Assembly: GCA_019321725.1 (NCBI GenBank)
Contig: CM033106.1
Location: 30,988,118-31,052,117, forward strand
Length of the DNA: 64,000 nucleotides
Origin: Paulownia fortunei
Taxonomy: Eukaryota; Streptophyta; Magnoliopsida; Lamiales; Paulowniaceae
Direction: 5' to 3'
Within the stretch, counting starts at the first letter, position 1. Every line of letters begins with the position of its first letter. Below are positions 54,201-64,000 of this stretch, in pieces. The notes under the pieces were generated by a model that searched no databases, had not been told where the DNA came from, and saw only the letters and a list, made by a program, of their open reading frames with translations. The position numbers were made by a program, and so were the translations under genes.

Positions 54201-56121
54201 CTGCTGAGGCATCTAATTCCAGTTTGGGGTTATTACCTCTTCTTTGCAATTGCGTTGAGCACCCTGATCATTGTACACTGTCCTTGGCTGCTATTGATTT
54301 AATATTGAAAGGTTTCTCAACACCTGCTACTTGGTTCCCCATTATACAGAAACATCTCCCATTGCAACATATTGTTCAAAAGCTTCAAGGGAGAACTTTT
54401 TCCGAAACTGTTTCAGTTATTTTGAAATTTCTTTTGAACCTTGCACGTGTGCGACAAGGTGCTGAGATGCTTTTGAATGCTGGCATTCTTGCTTCTCTAA
54501 AAATGTTATTGTCTGACTTTTCGGAAGGTGGGCCTTTCTCTGTGATCCAAAGTGAGAGAATTTTCTCCAGTGTATCTGACAATACTGAAAAGTCTCAACC
54601 CTTTTGGGGACTGAGCTTGGCTGTACTTACAGCAGTTATTCACTCTTTAGGAGATAGTTCTTCTGCTAATATTGTGGATTATGTGATGGCTTGCATATTG
54701 GTTGAGAAAGCTCCTTTAATTTCGTACTACCTTAGTGCACCAGATTTTCCAACTGACGGTCATGAAGACAAAAGAGCTCGTGCGCTGAAATCAAATATTT
54801 CTTTAAGCGAGCTCAAAGAAACCCAAAATACTTTGGCTCTAATCTGTGTCTTAGCAAGACATTGGAATTCATGGAAGAAACTCTTGCAAAGTATGGAATC
54901 CCAGTTAAGGGAGAAAAGCATCCATTTGTTAGCCTTCATAAGTCGGGCAACTCAGCGCCCTGGAGAATCACCTAGGAGAGATGCCCCTCTGTTGTGCCAT
55001 CCTGTGCTCAAAGAAGAGTTTGAGTTGTACAAGAAGAAATCATTTATTAACAGCAGAAATGGTTGGTTTGCTCTGTCTGCTCTTGGTTGCAAGTTAAATC
55101 TCAAATGTGCGTCCTTGTCTTCTCGAACAACTGCTCTCGTCTTGAGAGATCAGTCAAAAGACAATGCTGATTTATCTCCTCAGACGCATTTGTCAGACTT
55201 AATTGCAATTGAATTATACAAGATTGCCTTTCTTCTTTTGAAGTTTTTATGCATACAAGCTGAAAGTGCTGCCAGAAAGGCTGAGGAGGTTGGTTTTGTT
55301 GACCTTGCACATTTTCCCGAGCTACCAATGCCTGACATCTTACATGGCTTGCAGGTAAGTCAGTTGCATGCTTATTCTGCATTTTCATGCTTCTTTTGAT
55401 CAAGGGATAATAATTGTCAAGATTTGTTAAATTTGTGGTGGCCTCTATGGTCTGTCACCATCTCAACATTCTTATGTTTTTAAGCTACCTTGTAGTCTGC
55501 AAATTTACAGGATAACTAATTGATTTTACGTCCTGCACGACATATGTAATAGTTAGAGTCAAGTTCTTTCATCTTCTTGCGTTTAACCATCTTTGTACTG
55601 CTTGCTATTTTTGGACATTAGGATCAAGGGATTGCCATCATCACTGAACTGTGTGAAGTCAACAAGATGAAACAGCTTGCACCAGAAATACAGGAGGTCT
55701 GTCTATTACTGTTACAAGTAACAGTCATGGCATTGTACTTAGAGTTTTGTGTCATACAAATTTGTGGCATAAGGCCTGTATTAGGCCATGTGGATACGTT
55801 CTCCAGGGAACTTCGGCTGCTTATTAGAGGTAATGTTCACTTCTTTCCTAATTGTACATATTTCAAATTCTAATTTGAAATTTGAGTCCTAATATTACCT
55901 CTAAATATTAATAAAAACTATTTAGAGGTAATATTAGATTCTTTCCTAATTATTGATATTTTAATTTGAAATATTAGAGTGCTAATAAATAATTAAATGC
56001 TTCTTCCCTTGTATTTACAGCAACTGAGGGACATGTCTTCCTAAAAGAGCCATTGAAAACCATGAAGCAGATTGTATCATTTGTGTATCCTGAGTTAATA
56101 CAGCAAGAAGCCTTATTTTGA
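36258..56121 (+). CDS. NUP205: Nuclear pore complex protein NUP205 (NUP192/205 family)
   Basis: Thirty-two exons keep frame throughout: 36258-36404, 36595-36768, 36919-37014, 37749-37818, 38794-38927, 39085-39225, 39307-39464, 40757-40925, 41027-41125, 41313-41390, 41472-41531, 41691-41848, 43029-43230, 44457-44576, 45504-45586, 45700-45810, 46189-46287, 46894-46976, 47752-47900, 48395-48538, 48650-48757, 49538-49645, 49996-50088, 50176-50286, 51107-51282, 51373-51847, 52005-52112, 52532-52590, 53267-53651, 53810-55354, 55622-55829, 56021-56121. The product has about 1983 residues, starting MATTATTNATEQSS; exon 1 also encodes SLWWEPFNAFLTELE. It is almost all helical with no membrane segment, as expected for this alpha-solenoid scaffold of the inner ring. 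Recognition rests on plant NUP205 blocks such as WFLDSISQFRSPNQKSREAL, GPLAGYRSVLRTFISAF, WKYKVKRARWKVTLKVLEVM and CGIRPVLGHVDTFSRE. Exon 12 has a duplicated acceptor, and intron 18 appears to use a GC donor. Confidence 0.95.
39874..39949. repeat. 38-bp tandem duplication in NUP205 intron 7
   Basis: Two adjacent copies share CTTACACTTAT.ATCTCTG and TGGGATTTGTTCT with an offset of 38 bp and a few differences. Intronic, with no visible function. Confidence 0.85.
41559..41708 (+). repeat. 75-bp tandem duplication across a NUP205 splice acceptor
   Basis: The unit 41559-41633 is repeated at 41634-41708 with one substitution (A at 41584, G at 41659). Each copy contains 57 bases of intron 11 ending TTTCTTGCAG and the first 18 bases of exon 12 (GAGTCTCTTTGTATTCAG). 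The gene therefore has two equivalent 3' splice sites, at 41615/41616 and 41690/41691. Because 75 is a multiple of three and the extra stretch has no stop, either choice keeps the frame; the upstream site adds 25 residues. Confidence 0.97.
43460..43700. mobile_element. Stowaway-like MITE candidate in NUP205 intron 13
   Basis: The left end reads CTCCCTCTATCCATATTAAT and the reverse-complemented right end ATTCCCTCCATTCTAAATTG. The CTCCCTCC-type terminus is typical of Stowaway (Tc1/mariner) elements. It is about 240 bp and non-coding. The right flank is TA, but the left flank is not a clear TA, so the boundaries are approximate and the element looks decayed. Confidence 0.5.
55889..55937. repeat. 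Perfect 19-bp inverted repeat in NUP205 intron 31
   Basis: Left arm 55889-55907 (CTAATATTACCTCTAAATA) and right arm 55919-55937 are exact reverse complements with an 11-bp spacer. The transcript could form a strong AU-rich hairpin near the 5' end of the intron. The right arm includes TTTAGAGGTAAT, which resembles the exon 31 donor junction TTAGAGGTAAT at 55824-55834. Confidence 0.93.
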
Positions 56122-57282
56122 GATAGTAGATGTATATATTTATTACAACAATCATCCTTCGCTGTAAAATTGTATATTTCATTGTTATCCCTTGTGGTTT
56201 ATTTGTTGTCTTATATATATGTATATATATTGTGTGAACATGTTGCAGAATTTTTTTGAGAAAGATTCTTAAGTTTCCCTTATTCTTAGTATATTGTAAG
56301 GGAAATTTATGAATCTTGTTCCCTTCTTTTTATTATTTTTTTGAAGGCAGTAGAATATATTGCGTTGCATTCATAAGAACTGGTAAATCTTTATATAACC
56401 AAAGGGACAGAAAAATGTCATATTAATATTTATATTTTGATGATGCAATGAATGATTTCTTAGCATGTCCCAAAATTGAATTGCAAAACAATTTTGAGCT
56501 GACATTTTATTCTTTTTTATTTTAATGGTTTACATTTTAAACATTAATTAAGTTCCCCCTAGTGGTTACTGGATTTTTCAAATGAAAAGTAACGAAGGTA
56601 GCGCTATCCTTTCATCGATGGACGCATTTGCAACAAATAAGGCAGAAGGAACTGAAATAGCAAAAAAGGAAAAGGGTGTTTCTAGACTTACACAGAGAGA
56701 CTGGAGATTATTTTGGACTTGAAATAACGTGTTATTTTGAAAGCAGCAGGTTTCAATTCTCATGTTTTCTTGTCAAACACTTTCTTCCTGAATGATACTT
56801 TCAATTATCCAAGTTATTTCTAGCATTCCAATTGGATCTCGAACCTTTTTTGTTTTTTCGATCAACTCGAAATTGATTAGCAAAAAAGTTTAATTTCTGA
56901 ACTTACTGAAGAGATAAGTAGTTTCTTAATAAGTTCCCAAAATATTAATTAAAAATTAAAACTCTTATGGATCTATGTCTTGCGTTTTAAATTTTCATCT
57001 CATAATTTTATCAGCATATGAATATTACAACCTGTCCTCATAAAACTTGCCCCGTTTGAAACTAGTATACCAAATTAAAGCAACAAAAGTTACTTTTTGA
57101 AAAATAGGTGTCACAATAAAAGGGGCTTCAAATTCACCCGATCAGAATAGAAATAAAACTAAGTAGAAAAGTGAAAAAAAATTAGTCATAAAAACTCTTC
57201 TTTCTTTGGATAACGATATAAATAAATGGTTCCACAAACCCATATAAAAGTAGTCTCCCACCGGATATTTAAAGCATATACC
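56122..57282. other. Intergenic region between NUP205 and the cyclophilin gene
   Basis: Begins with the NUP205 3' UTR and ends in the cyclophilin promoter. Open frames at 56578-56763 and 57142-57348 (minus) show no recognisable domain. Nothing else is seen. Confidence 0.5.
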
Positions 57283-57367
57283 CACGTGATCACCTAACCT
57301 AAACTTAACCACAGTAAAAACGAAACTAACCCAACCAAATATATCCACCCAAAGATCGCGTCACGTG
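57283..57367. promoter_or_regulatory. Two G-boxes upstream of the cyclophilin gene
   Basis: CACGTG occurs at 57283-57288 and again at 57362-57367, the second in the ABRE-like context CACGTGTC. Both lie within 150 bp upstream of the TATA box. G-boxes bind bZIP and bHLH factors, and cyclophilin genes are often stress-inducible, so a regulatory role is plausible but inferred from motif alone. Confidence 0.5.
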
Positions 57368-57423
57368 TCCCCCTTCAACGGCGTCGATCACTCCTTCCAT
57401 GGATAATCTCTTTCACTCTGTCC

Positions 57424-57431
57424 TATATAAA
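57424..57431 (+). promoter_or_regulatory. TATA box of the cyclophilin gene
   Basis: TATATAAA, 70 bp before the ATG at 57501, in a C-rich promoter context. This is a strong match to the plant TATA consensus at a normal distance. Confidence 0.8.
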
Positions 57432-57500
57432 CGTCTCCCCCACTCTCAAAACCCTATGTACGAGCGATAAAAATCAGTGAGCAAATATATTCCGAAAGAA

Positions 57501-58019
57501 ATGGCAAACCCAAAGGTTTTCTTCGACATGGCCGTCGGCGGCCAACCCGTTGGCAGGATCGTTATGGAGCTCTACGCTGATGTCGTTCCGAAGACCGCTG
57601 AAAACTTCCGTGCACTCTGCACCGGCGAGAAAGGTGCCGGCAGATCCGGCAAGCCTCTCCACTACAAAGGTTCATCCTTCCACCGTGTGATCCCTAACTT
57701 CATGTGTCAGGGAGGCGATTTCACCGCCGGAAACGGCACCGGGGGCGAGTCGATCTACGGATCGAAATTCTCTGACGAGAATTTCGTGAAGAAGCACACT
57801 GGACCGGGGGTGCTGTCCATGGCGAATGCGGGACCGGGGACGAACGGTTCGCAGTTTTTTATCTGCACTTCGAAGACGGAGTGGCTTGATGGAAAGCACG
57901 TGGTGTTTGGGCAGGTGGTTGAGGGATACGACGTCGTGAAGGCGATTGAGAAGGTCGGATCCGGTAGTGGGAGGACTTCAAAGCCAGTGGTGATTGCTGA
58001 CTGTGGTCAACTCAGTTAG
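57501..58019 (+). CDS. Cytosolic cyclophilin A, peptidyl-prolyl cis-trans isomerase
   Basis: Intronless, 172 residues, start at the ATG of [14 protein letters not shown]; an in-frame extension upstream has no ATG. The single cyclophilin domain is complete: catalytic R62 and F67 in [16 protein letters not shown]70, W128 (the cyclosporin-binding tryptophan, in [12 protein letters not shown]) and H133. The loop [15 protein letters not shown] at about residues 46-59 contains the plant-specific insertion of the CYP18/CYP19 (ROC) class. There is no targeting sequence, so it is cytosolic and nuclear. Family knowledge: it isomerises X-Pro bonds, binds cyclosporin A and is abundant and often stress-induced. 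Its codons are richer in G and C than those of its neighbours, as usual for highly expressed genes. A TATA box and two G-boxes precede it. Confidence 0.98.
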   Translation: MANPKVFFDMAVGGQPVGRIVMELYADVVPKTAENFRALCTGEKGAGRSGKPLHYKGSSFHRVIPNFMCQGGDFTAGNGTGGESIYGSKFSDENFVKKHTGPGVLSMANAGPGTNGSQFFICTSKTEWLDGKHVVFGQVVEGYDVVKAIEKVGSGSGRTSKPVVIADCGQLS

Positions 58020-59597
58020 ATCTATCTCGTGATGATCTGTTGTGTTATAGATCTGATGATGATCTGTGGTCTAAATTTACTGCTTTTCTGATTTTCGCGT
58101 TTTGTGCTTTGTCTAGGGTTATGAGAGGTGGTTCTGAGTGACCTTTTTTTTAATTATCATTTCAAATGTCAACTGCCTTTCTGAATAAGAATATATTTGC
58201 TTTTCACGGTATCATTTCATTTTTCTCCAGCTTCATTTTGACGGATTTATTGGGTTTTATATTATCATCTGGCTCAAAAATATGTGAAGAGAACTCTTTT
58301 AAGATTAAGAAAAATGGTACAAAATGGGAATTTGAGCTTCTATCAGTCAAGAAAAAGGGAACTCTTATGTAGTTGGAAAAATGGATGTAGTTGGGAAAAA
58401 TGGAGGAGGGGGGATCCAATAATATTGGGGAAATTGAAATGTGGCGATTCTCGATTTGGATATTGCGATGGATTGGTGAGACATTGTCTTTGTTGACTGG
58501 TTCTTGGTGCTCTCTGTACTTGAAATTTGAAATAAAATATAAAGCTAACCAACCACTTGTTTGTTTCTAAAGATCAACTTTTGGACATTTACTTATAATT
58601 TACTATATCAAGTAATTTAGTGCTCGTAAATATTAGTGTCAAAAAGCAAAATATGATACCAAGATAATGAAACTGGGCCATCTGAAATTGAAATTGAAAT
58701 TAAAATTGAAATTGAATTTGAATGGAGGAGAGAATCCAATTCTGAAGGGGAGGTGAAATTTTGAGACTGTTGCTCTGAATAAAGTCTAAAGAGAAAGTAG
58801 TGAGTGATGATTTATTTGCGGGTCCCCGCATTCAATTATGCGGAGCAACTCCTCCGAGTTTCTGTCGTTGGCGTGATATGTATGGGTGGGCCGGTGGGAT
58901 TGTGGGCGAAGATTTTAGCCTTTATTTTATTTTATTTTTCCACTATAGTAGTATATGGACCATGTTTAAAGAACCAAGGAAAGAAGAAAAAGAAAAGTTA
59001 GGCTGTGTTCGCTTCTTAAATCTTTTGGGAGATTTTCATCTAAAAAAATAAAGATATTATTTGGTTGACAGTTTTTTTTTTTAAAAAAATCAGAATATTT
59101 TTTTCACTTTCAAAAAATATTTTTATATCCAAACTGTAATCGATATATTTTTATCTCTTGTTTATATATTATTTTCAAAATTATTCCATATGCCATTATA
59201 TTTAAAAATATATATATATTACATTAACTGTAATTATTATATTTTTATTTTACATTCAAACACAATTTCAAATATTATTTTTTTTTATTTTTTTTATTAT
59301 TCTTTCTAAAATAAAATTAACTTAAATGAAAAAAATTGGACCCCATTTGATTTGATTTTTAAATTTATTTTTATATTTTCGGTATTTTCAGATTGAAAAT
59401 ATTTTTTATTAATTTTTTGTATAAAAATAAAAATATATTTAAATTAATTATATTTTTATATTTACTATATATATTAAAAAATAAAAATAAATTATATTTT
59501 TAATAAAAAAATAATAAAATAAATATATTTCCAAATTTTAAATAGTAAGCCATTGGTCATTTTTAAAGAAAGATAATGGTTGCAAAAATTTCCTATC
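58020..59597. other. Intergenic region after the cyclophilin gene, very AT-rich from 59050
   Basis: 58020 to about 58550 should hold the cyclophilin 3' UTR. Around 58999, TTAGGCTGTGTTCGCTTC resembles one end of a Tourist-like MITE, but I found no matching right end. From 59050 to 59540 the DNA is almost entirely A and T. Open frames at 58166-58552 and 58800-59051 show no recognisable domain. Confidence 0.5.
58684..58722. repeat. (GAAATT)n short repeat
   Basis: About six imperfect GAAATT units (some GAATTT or AAAATT) in the intergenic region after the cyclophilin gene. Confidence 0.85.
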
Positions 59598-59963
59598 CTA
59601 AAATTGGGGATAAGATGCAACTGAACTGATATCAAACCAGAAAGTGAGATTTTCAGTACGACAATCATGTAATGGAAAAATAGTGACTACAAAAAGAAAA
59701 TTTGAGCCAATGAGAATGGAGATAGAAAGGCTTATGAGCAAGTAGGCCAGTTGAATCAGAGCCATCTCGCTTAACAATAGACGGGGAGAGAGGACGAAAC
59801 CATGCTCTGTAAACCCTTTTAGGCCCGCGGTTTCAACTCTCAGAAAAATCCAGATCCAGCTCAACTTTTCTGTCTTTTTCATCAGCTCCATCCAAGCCGG
59901 ATTCTTGAGCCGATCCTTCAAATTAGTCCCCATTGCACGTACGGCTCGGCGGCTTAGATTCAT
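59598..59963 (-). other. Unassigned ATG-initiated open frame, 121 codons
   Basis: Open on the minus strand from an ATG near 59963 (MNLSRRAVRAMG) to a stop at 59598. The N-terminal third is basic, the middle contains a hydrophobic stretch (ALIQLAYLLISLSISILIG) that could span a membrane, and the end has no motif. I recognise no family. Its composition is less AT-rich than the DNA to its left. It is divergent from CYP51 and could be a small gene, a 5' exon, or chance in the CYP51 upstream region. Confidence 0.2.
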
Positions 59964-60380
59964 TAAAAAATCTCTTAAAATCACAGTCTATCTCTACTTA
60001 GTGCTGCCTAACCTTAATCCCTCTTGGCATAATACTCCTGCTGTCAAGTGTTAATGTCTCTTCTCTGACTTAATCATCTCATCATCAGGTACACTCCGAT
60101 CCTTTTCATCTCCTTCATACTTCTTCAATCGAATTGTTCGTAAATGTGAAATTTCATATTGCCTTTTGGGTAAGGGACTTTGGAATTCCCATCATTTCTC
60201 ACGTTCTTGATTATTCTATTGAAAACCCATCTAGATCTAAGATTTTTAGTCCAATTTGTCTCTTCTTTTTCCCTTGGGCGGTCGACATTAAACCCACACT
60301 GTCCCAATTATTGCAAAGTTTTGATATTTTCTTCTTCTTCTTCAAATTGCAGAGCATTTGGGGGAGATTTTCCAGTAGCA
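59964..60380 (+). promoter_or_regulatory. CYP51 upstream region and 5' leader
   Basis: About 400 bp before the CYP51 ATG, with C/T-rich stretches (60030-60130 and 60325-60350) of the kind seen in plant leaders. A CAG just before 60355 could be a leader-intron acceptor, but this is not proven. No TATA box stands out. Confidence 0.4.
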
Positions 60381-62954
60381 ATGGAAGCGGTGGAATCAAC
60401 TAACGCTAACAGCAAAATCTTGAATGTGGGGCTTCTGCTTGTAGCCACTCTTGTGGCGGCAAAACTGGTATCTGCTTTGATAATGCCCAGATCCAAAAAG
60501 CGGTTGCCGCCCACGGTGAGTGCCTGGCCGGTGCTCGGCGGTTTAATGCGGTTCTTGAAAGGGCCTGTGGTGATGCTGAGGGAGGAGTATCCTAAGCTTG
60601 GGAGTGTGTTCACTCTTAAATTGCTCAATAAGAACATCACTTTCATGATTGGTCCGGAAGTTTCAGCCCATTTCTTCAAGGCCCCGGAATCTGATCTCAG
60701 CCAGCAAGAGGTGTACCAATTCAATGTGCCCACATTCGGGCCTGGGGTGGTGTTTGATGTGGACTATACCATTAGGCAGGAGCAGTTCAGGTTTTTCACT
60801 GAGGCACTTAGGGTCAATAAGCTCAAAGGTTATGTTGATCAGATGGTTATGGAAGCCGAGGTATTCAATTGTTTCTTGCTTTTAATTGATTTGTTTTTAT
60901 GTCTTCTTCGTCTGCAGATATACTGACCTTTAAATGTTCTGATTCTAATTGTGCTTATGTTTTGAGTGGTTGGCTGCTCAACTGTTCTCTTTTTACTGCA
61001 CATGCAAGCGTTTATATATGTCTTTAACCTCGACAGATTCGTAGGTTTTGATTGTTTTGGTATTACCAATTGGACATTTTGTCTGCTATGATGTATATTA
61101 CTTTTCTTTCAGATGAAATCTTGTGCTATTTGAATTAACACCTCAGATCCTTGATTAACTTCAGAATGTACGGAGTAAAGATAAAAAACCATATTAACAT
61201 GTTAACTGAATAAACTCATTGTTATATTATGGGTATATATCTCTTTTGTTTTATTATATTCAACTAATCATTTTGTTCATATTGGTTTCTTTTTCTCTAT
61301 CTCAAATTGGAATTTCTCACCAGTAATTTTTCATTCCTTTACAACAAATTATGTTCATCTATTTTGCCATTCCATGGTTGAGTGTCTTAGATAATCTTGG
61401 ATAATGTTTAGAAGAGGAAACACAGACCACAGGGGAAGGGGCATTCTGATATCAGATGCCCAATGCCTTGCAGCTGTCACGCCATCCAGCTGCTTTCACA
61501 ACGCTTTTGGAAATCATCTGCTATCAAATACTGCAATTGTAGTTCTGATATCAGATGCCCAATGCCTTGCAGCTGTCACGCCATCCAGCTGCTTTCACAA
61601 CGCTTTTGGAAATCATCTGCTATCAAATACTGCAATTGTAGTAACTGCATTATGATAATCTGCGTCTGTATCTTTTCTCTATTTATTCACCCTTCTGGTT
61701 TTTCAGAACTACAATTGAGGTGAATCTGCATCCATTTTTATATATCAGATGGGAGAAATGTGATCACAGATAAGGGGGAGGGAGAATTATGTGGAAGAAT
61801 TTGTTGCCAGGCTCAAATTTCACCTTTAGTATCCTGTTTAGTACAAAAAAGTGAAATTGTTCCTGTTGTATTTTGATCCAACCATGTCACTATGTCTTCC
61901 TTGCATGGTTCTAAAAGATTAGTGACTCCAATATTTCCTTTCTGTAAATTGGCAGGATTATTTTTCAAAATGGGGAGATAGTGGCGAAGTGGACCTAAAG
62001 TATGAGTTGGAACATCTAATCATACTGACAGCCAGTAGATGCTTGTTAGGTGAAGAGGTTCGCAATAAGCTCTTTGACGATGTTTCTGCTCTCTTCCATG
62101 ACCTTGATAATGGAATGCTTCCTATCAGTGTTATATTTCCTTACCTTCCTATCCCAGCACATCGGCGTCGTGACCAAGCTCGCAAGAAGCTTGCGGAGAT
62201 TTTTACAAACATCATAGCTTCTCGTAAACAAACAGGCAAGACACAGAATGATTTGCTACAGTGCTTCATAGATTCTAAGTACAAAGATGGACGACCAACA
62301 ACTGAGTCGGAGGTTACTGGCCTGCTCATTGCTGCTCTCTTTGCTGGCCAGCACACAAGTTCCATTACTTCCACATGGTCTGGGGCCTACCTCCTCTGCA
62401 ACCCGAAATACATGTCGGCTGTGTTGGATGAGCAGAAGAATTTGCTGCAAAAGCATGGAAATGAGGTTAATTACGATATTTTGTCTGAGATGGAAGTTCT
62501 TTATCGATGCATAAAAGAAGCCCTGAGACTCCACCCTCCACTGATAATGCTTCTGCGAAGCTCACACAGTGATTTTAGCGTGAAGACCAAGGAAGGAACA
62601 GAATATGACATTCCCAAGGGGCATATTGTCGCTACATCGCCCGCCTTTGCAAATCGACTCCCACATATTTACAAAGATCCCGACACTTACGACCCTGATA
62701 GGTTTGCTCCTGGGAGAGATGAGGACAAGGCAGCTGGGGCTTTCTCCTACATATCTTTTGGTGGTGGCAGGCATGGTTGTCTAGGGGAGCCATTTGCATA
62801 TCTACAAATCAAAGCAATATGGAGCCATTTGCTGAGAAATTTTGAAATGGAGCTTATTTCTCCTTTTCCAGAGACTGACTGGAACGCTATGGTCGTAGGT
62901 GTGAAAGGAAAAGTGATGGTGCGGTACAAACGCAGAGCGCTTCCCCTTAACTAA
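60381..62954 (+). CDS. CYP51G1: Sterol 14-alpha-demethylase (obtusifoliol 14-demethylase), CYP51G
   Basis: Two exons, 60381-60860 and 61956-62954, join in phase 0 and give 492 residues, normal for plant CYP51. An N-terminal membrane anchor lies at about residues 13-34, followed by the proline hinge LPPTVSAWPVLGG. The I-helix oxygen-binding motif is AGQHTSS at 290-296, in the CYP51 form with His before Thr. The ExxR motif is E348-R351 (KEALRLHPP), and the heme-binding loop FGGGRHGCLGEPF has the ligand C435. Substrate-recognition block VYQFNVPTFGPGVVFDVDY is typical of CYP51. Family knowledge: this ER-bound P450 removes the 14-alpha methyl group of obtusifoliol in phytosterol synthesis. An upstream in-frame stretch exists, but the ATG at 60381 fits the family N-terminus. 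The intron carries a 99-bp exact tandem duplication. Confidence 0.98.
61444..61641. repeat. 99-bp exact tandem duplication in the CYP51 intron
   Basis: Segment 61444-61542 is repeated at 61543-61641 with no difference that I can find. The unit starts TTCTGATATCAGATGCCCAA. Identity points to a recent event. Because 99 is a multiple of three, a frame stays open across both copies and mimics a repeat protein, but there is no other sign of coding. Confidence 0.95.
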
Positions 62955-63420
62955 TTGTGTAACTTTGCTAACGGATCCCTGCAGGTGATGATATGTTTAG
63001 GTATATTTGTAGGTTGAATGTACTACATATTTTATGTGTTGAATCGATAAGACTATGCTCCTTTGTTGTTTCTCTTCTAGAAGTTTTTGATTTGTTGTTG
63101 TGCTATCAAGACTATTGCAGTTTGTCATGGAATTTTGATGATGTGCAGTTTTGTTATTTCTATGCCTTTGTTTTGTTTTCGTTGTCATTTTCTCAATTAA
63201 TCTTTTGCGATGTATGAGTTTTATTCGTAGTGGTGATCAACCACCACCAAAATTGATTATATTTGTGTCACTACTATTACTAAATTTCTGACGGCAAGTT
63301 AAACCCAGTGCTTGTGAGCCCTTTATTCTTGCATCTCTCTTTGTATTTCTCATTTGCATGCCTTCTTGATGGAGAATTCTGAAATTAGAATTAAAGAATT
63401 ACAGGTATGTGAATCACAGT
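62955..63420. other. CYP51 3' UTR and flanking DNA
   Basis: T-rich DNA directly after the CYP51 stop codon, consistent with a 3' UTR. No gene or repeat is seen. Confidence 0.5.
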
Positions 63421-63930
63421 TAGCAGAATAATAAGTTGGCCTGAAGCAACAACACTTTCTGAATCTTTAGAGCAAGGAGAAGCTCACAAATATGTAGCAA
63501 ATGCAGCTGAAGATGCTTTCCTGTCAGCAACAAGATCTGCTGAGGAATTATCAAGACTTAGATCATGGGACGATGATCCAGATGATAATAGTGGTTAGTA
63601 GCATAAGCATACACATATGACAGCTCGCCAATATCAGAATCTCTGATTGGCAGGGACGCCGCCTCAGAGGAAGTAAACCATTTGAAACAAGGATTCAATT
63701 TGGTCAAGATTTATCAAGTTGATAGTGCAAGCAGCGAATCAGATAGTGAAGAATTAGCACAGTATACTAATATGAGTCATTTTCACAAAAATGTCAAAAT
63801 CAAGATTGGAGAAGAAATACTTGGATCCACGTTTTGTCCGAACAAATTAAGAGAGGAAGTGATTCATACGAGTGATGATGAGATTAGGAAGAAGAATGGC
63901 AGAGTAACACACTTGATATATTATCACTAA
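63421..63930 (+). other. Unassigned coding-like blocks at the window edge
   Basis: Two stretches look like exons but I recognise no family. Block 1 (about 63421-63598) encodes ISWPEATTLSESLEQGE, then AEDAFLSATRSAEELSRLRS, then WDDDPDDNSG before a stop; GTTAGT at 63594 could be a donor. Block 2 (about 63655-63930), after a possible acceptor CAG at 63651-63653, encodes DAASEEVNHLKQGFNL, SASSESDSEELAQYTN and IKIGEEILGSTFCPN before a stop at 63928-63930. Both are rich in Glu, Asp and Ser with strong coding-type composition. Joining the obvious donor and acceptor does not keep block 2 in its open frame, so this may be a gene with other splice sites, a decayed copy, or one continuing past the window. 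Confidence 0.35.
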
Positions 63931-64000
63931 TTGATCTGATTTACACAGAAATGCCTTCTCCCCATTATCAGTCAAAATAGAGGAGCTACATGATTAAACT

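Noticed and set aside
57477..57500. Eight-residue N-terminal extension of the cyclophilin
   Set aside because: It would start at GTG in the leader. The ATG at 57501 gives the standard cyclophilin A N-terminus.
58999..59360. Possible Tourist-like MITE starting TTAGGCTGTGTTCGCTTC
   Set aside because: No inverted partner end or matching target duplication was found to the right; the AT-rich sequence is too simple to support a call.
61404..61723. Repeat-containing open frames in the CYP51 intron
   Set aside because: They are open only because a 99-bp unit is duplicated in a multiple of three; they lie between well-defined CYP51 exons.

Overview
This is a window of nuclear DNA from a flowering plant. 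Coding genes are split by AT-rich GT-AG introns, the intergenic DNA is AT-rich and carries small non-autonomous transposons, and the proteins are plant-specific forms: a SAUR protein, a WW-less PIN1 parvulin, a plastid-type PurF with a transit region, a group I bZIP factor and CYP51G. The protein sequences look like a core eudicot, perhaps an asterid, but I cannot name the genus. No operon, prophage, CRISPR array or defence island is present, and I did not find an undescribed gene system.

Layout. 1-5.2 kb: an intronless SAUR gene on the minus strand, then AT-rich DNA with two Tourist-like MITE candidates and a (TA)n tract. 5.2-11.9 kb: chloroplast ribosome-binding factor A (plus, 3 exons) converging on a 53-residue ATP synthase subunit e gene (minus, 3 exons). 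13.4-19.7 kb: PIN1-type parvulin (plus, 2 exons) and an intronless amidophosphoribosyltransferase (plus). 20.7-24.9 kb: tRNA-dihydrouridine synthase DUS3 (minus, 10 exons), followed by a tRNA-Leu(CAA) gene (minus). 26.2-29.8 kb: a bZIP29/30-like factor (minus, 4 exons) with a polyglutamine tract. 29.8-36.2 kb: a gene-poor stretch with a clearly broken BASIC PENTACYSTEINE (BBR/BPC) copy and a 410-bp hAT-type MITE with a perfect 8-bp target duplication. 36.2-56.1 kb: nucleoporin NUP205 (plus), reconstructed here as 32 exons in continuous phase. 57.5-58.0 kb: an intronless cytosolic cyclophilin. 60.4-63.0 kb: sterol 14-demethylase CYP51G (plus, 2 exons). 63.4-63.95 kb: coding-like blocks that I cannot assign.

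The genes are unrelated housekeeping and regulatory genes, as expected for plant chromosomes, covering plastid ribosome assembly, mitochondrial ATP synthase, purine and sterol synthesis, tRNA modification, nuclear pore and transcription. Neighbourhood gives no evidence that they work together. The most notable signal is a nearly exact 75-bp tandem duplication in NUP205 that copies an intron end, its 3' splice site and 18 bases of exon. It leaves two usable in-frame acceptors that differ by 25 codons. Two introns (one in DUS3, one in NUP205) appear to need GC rather than GT donors to keep the frame.
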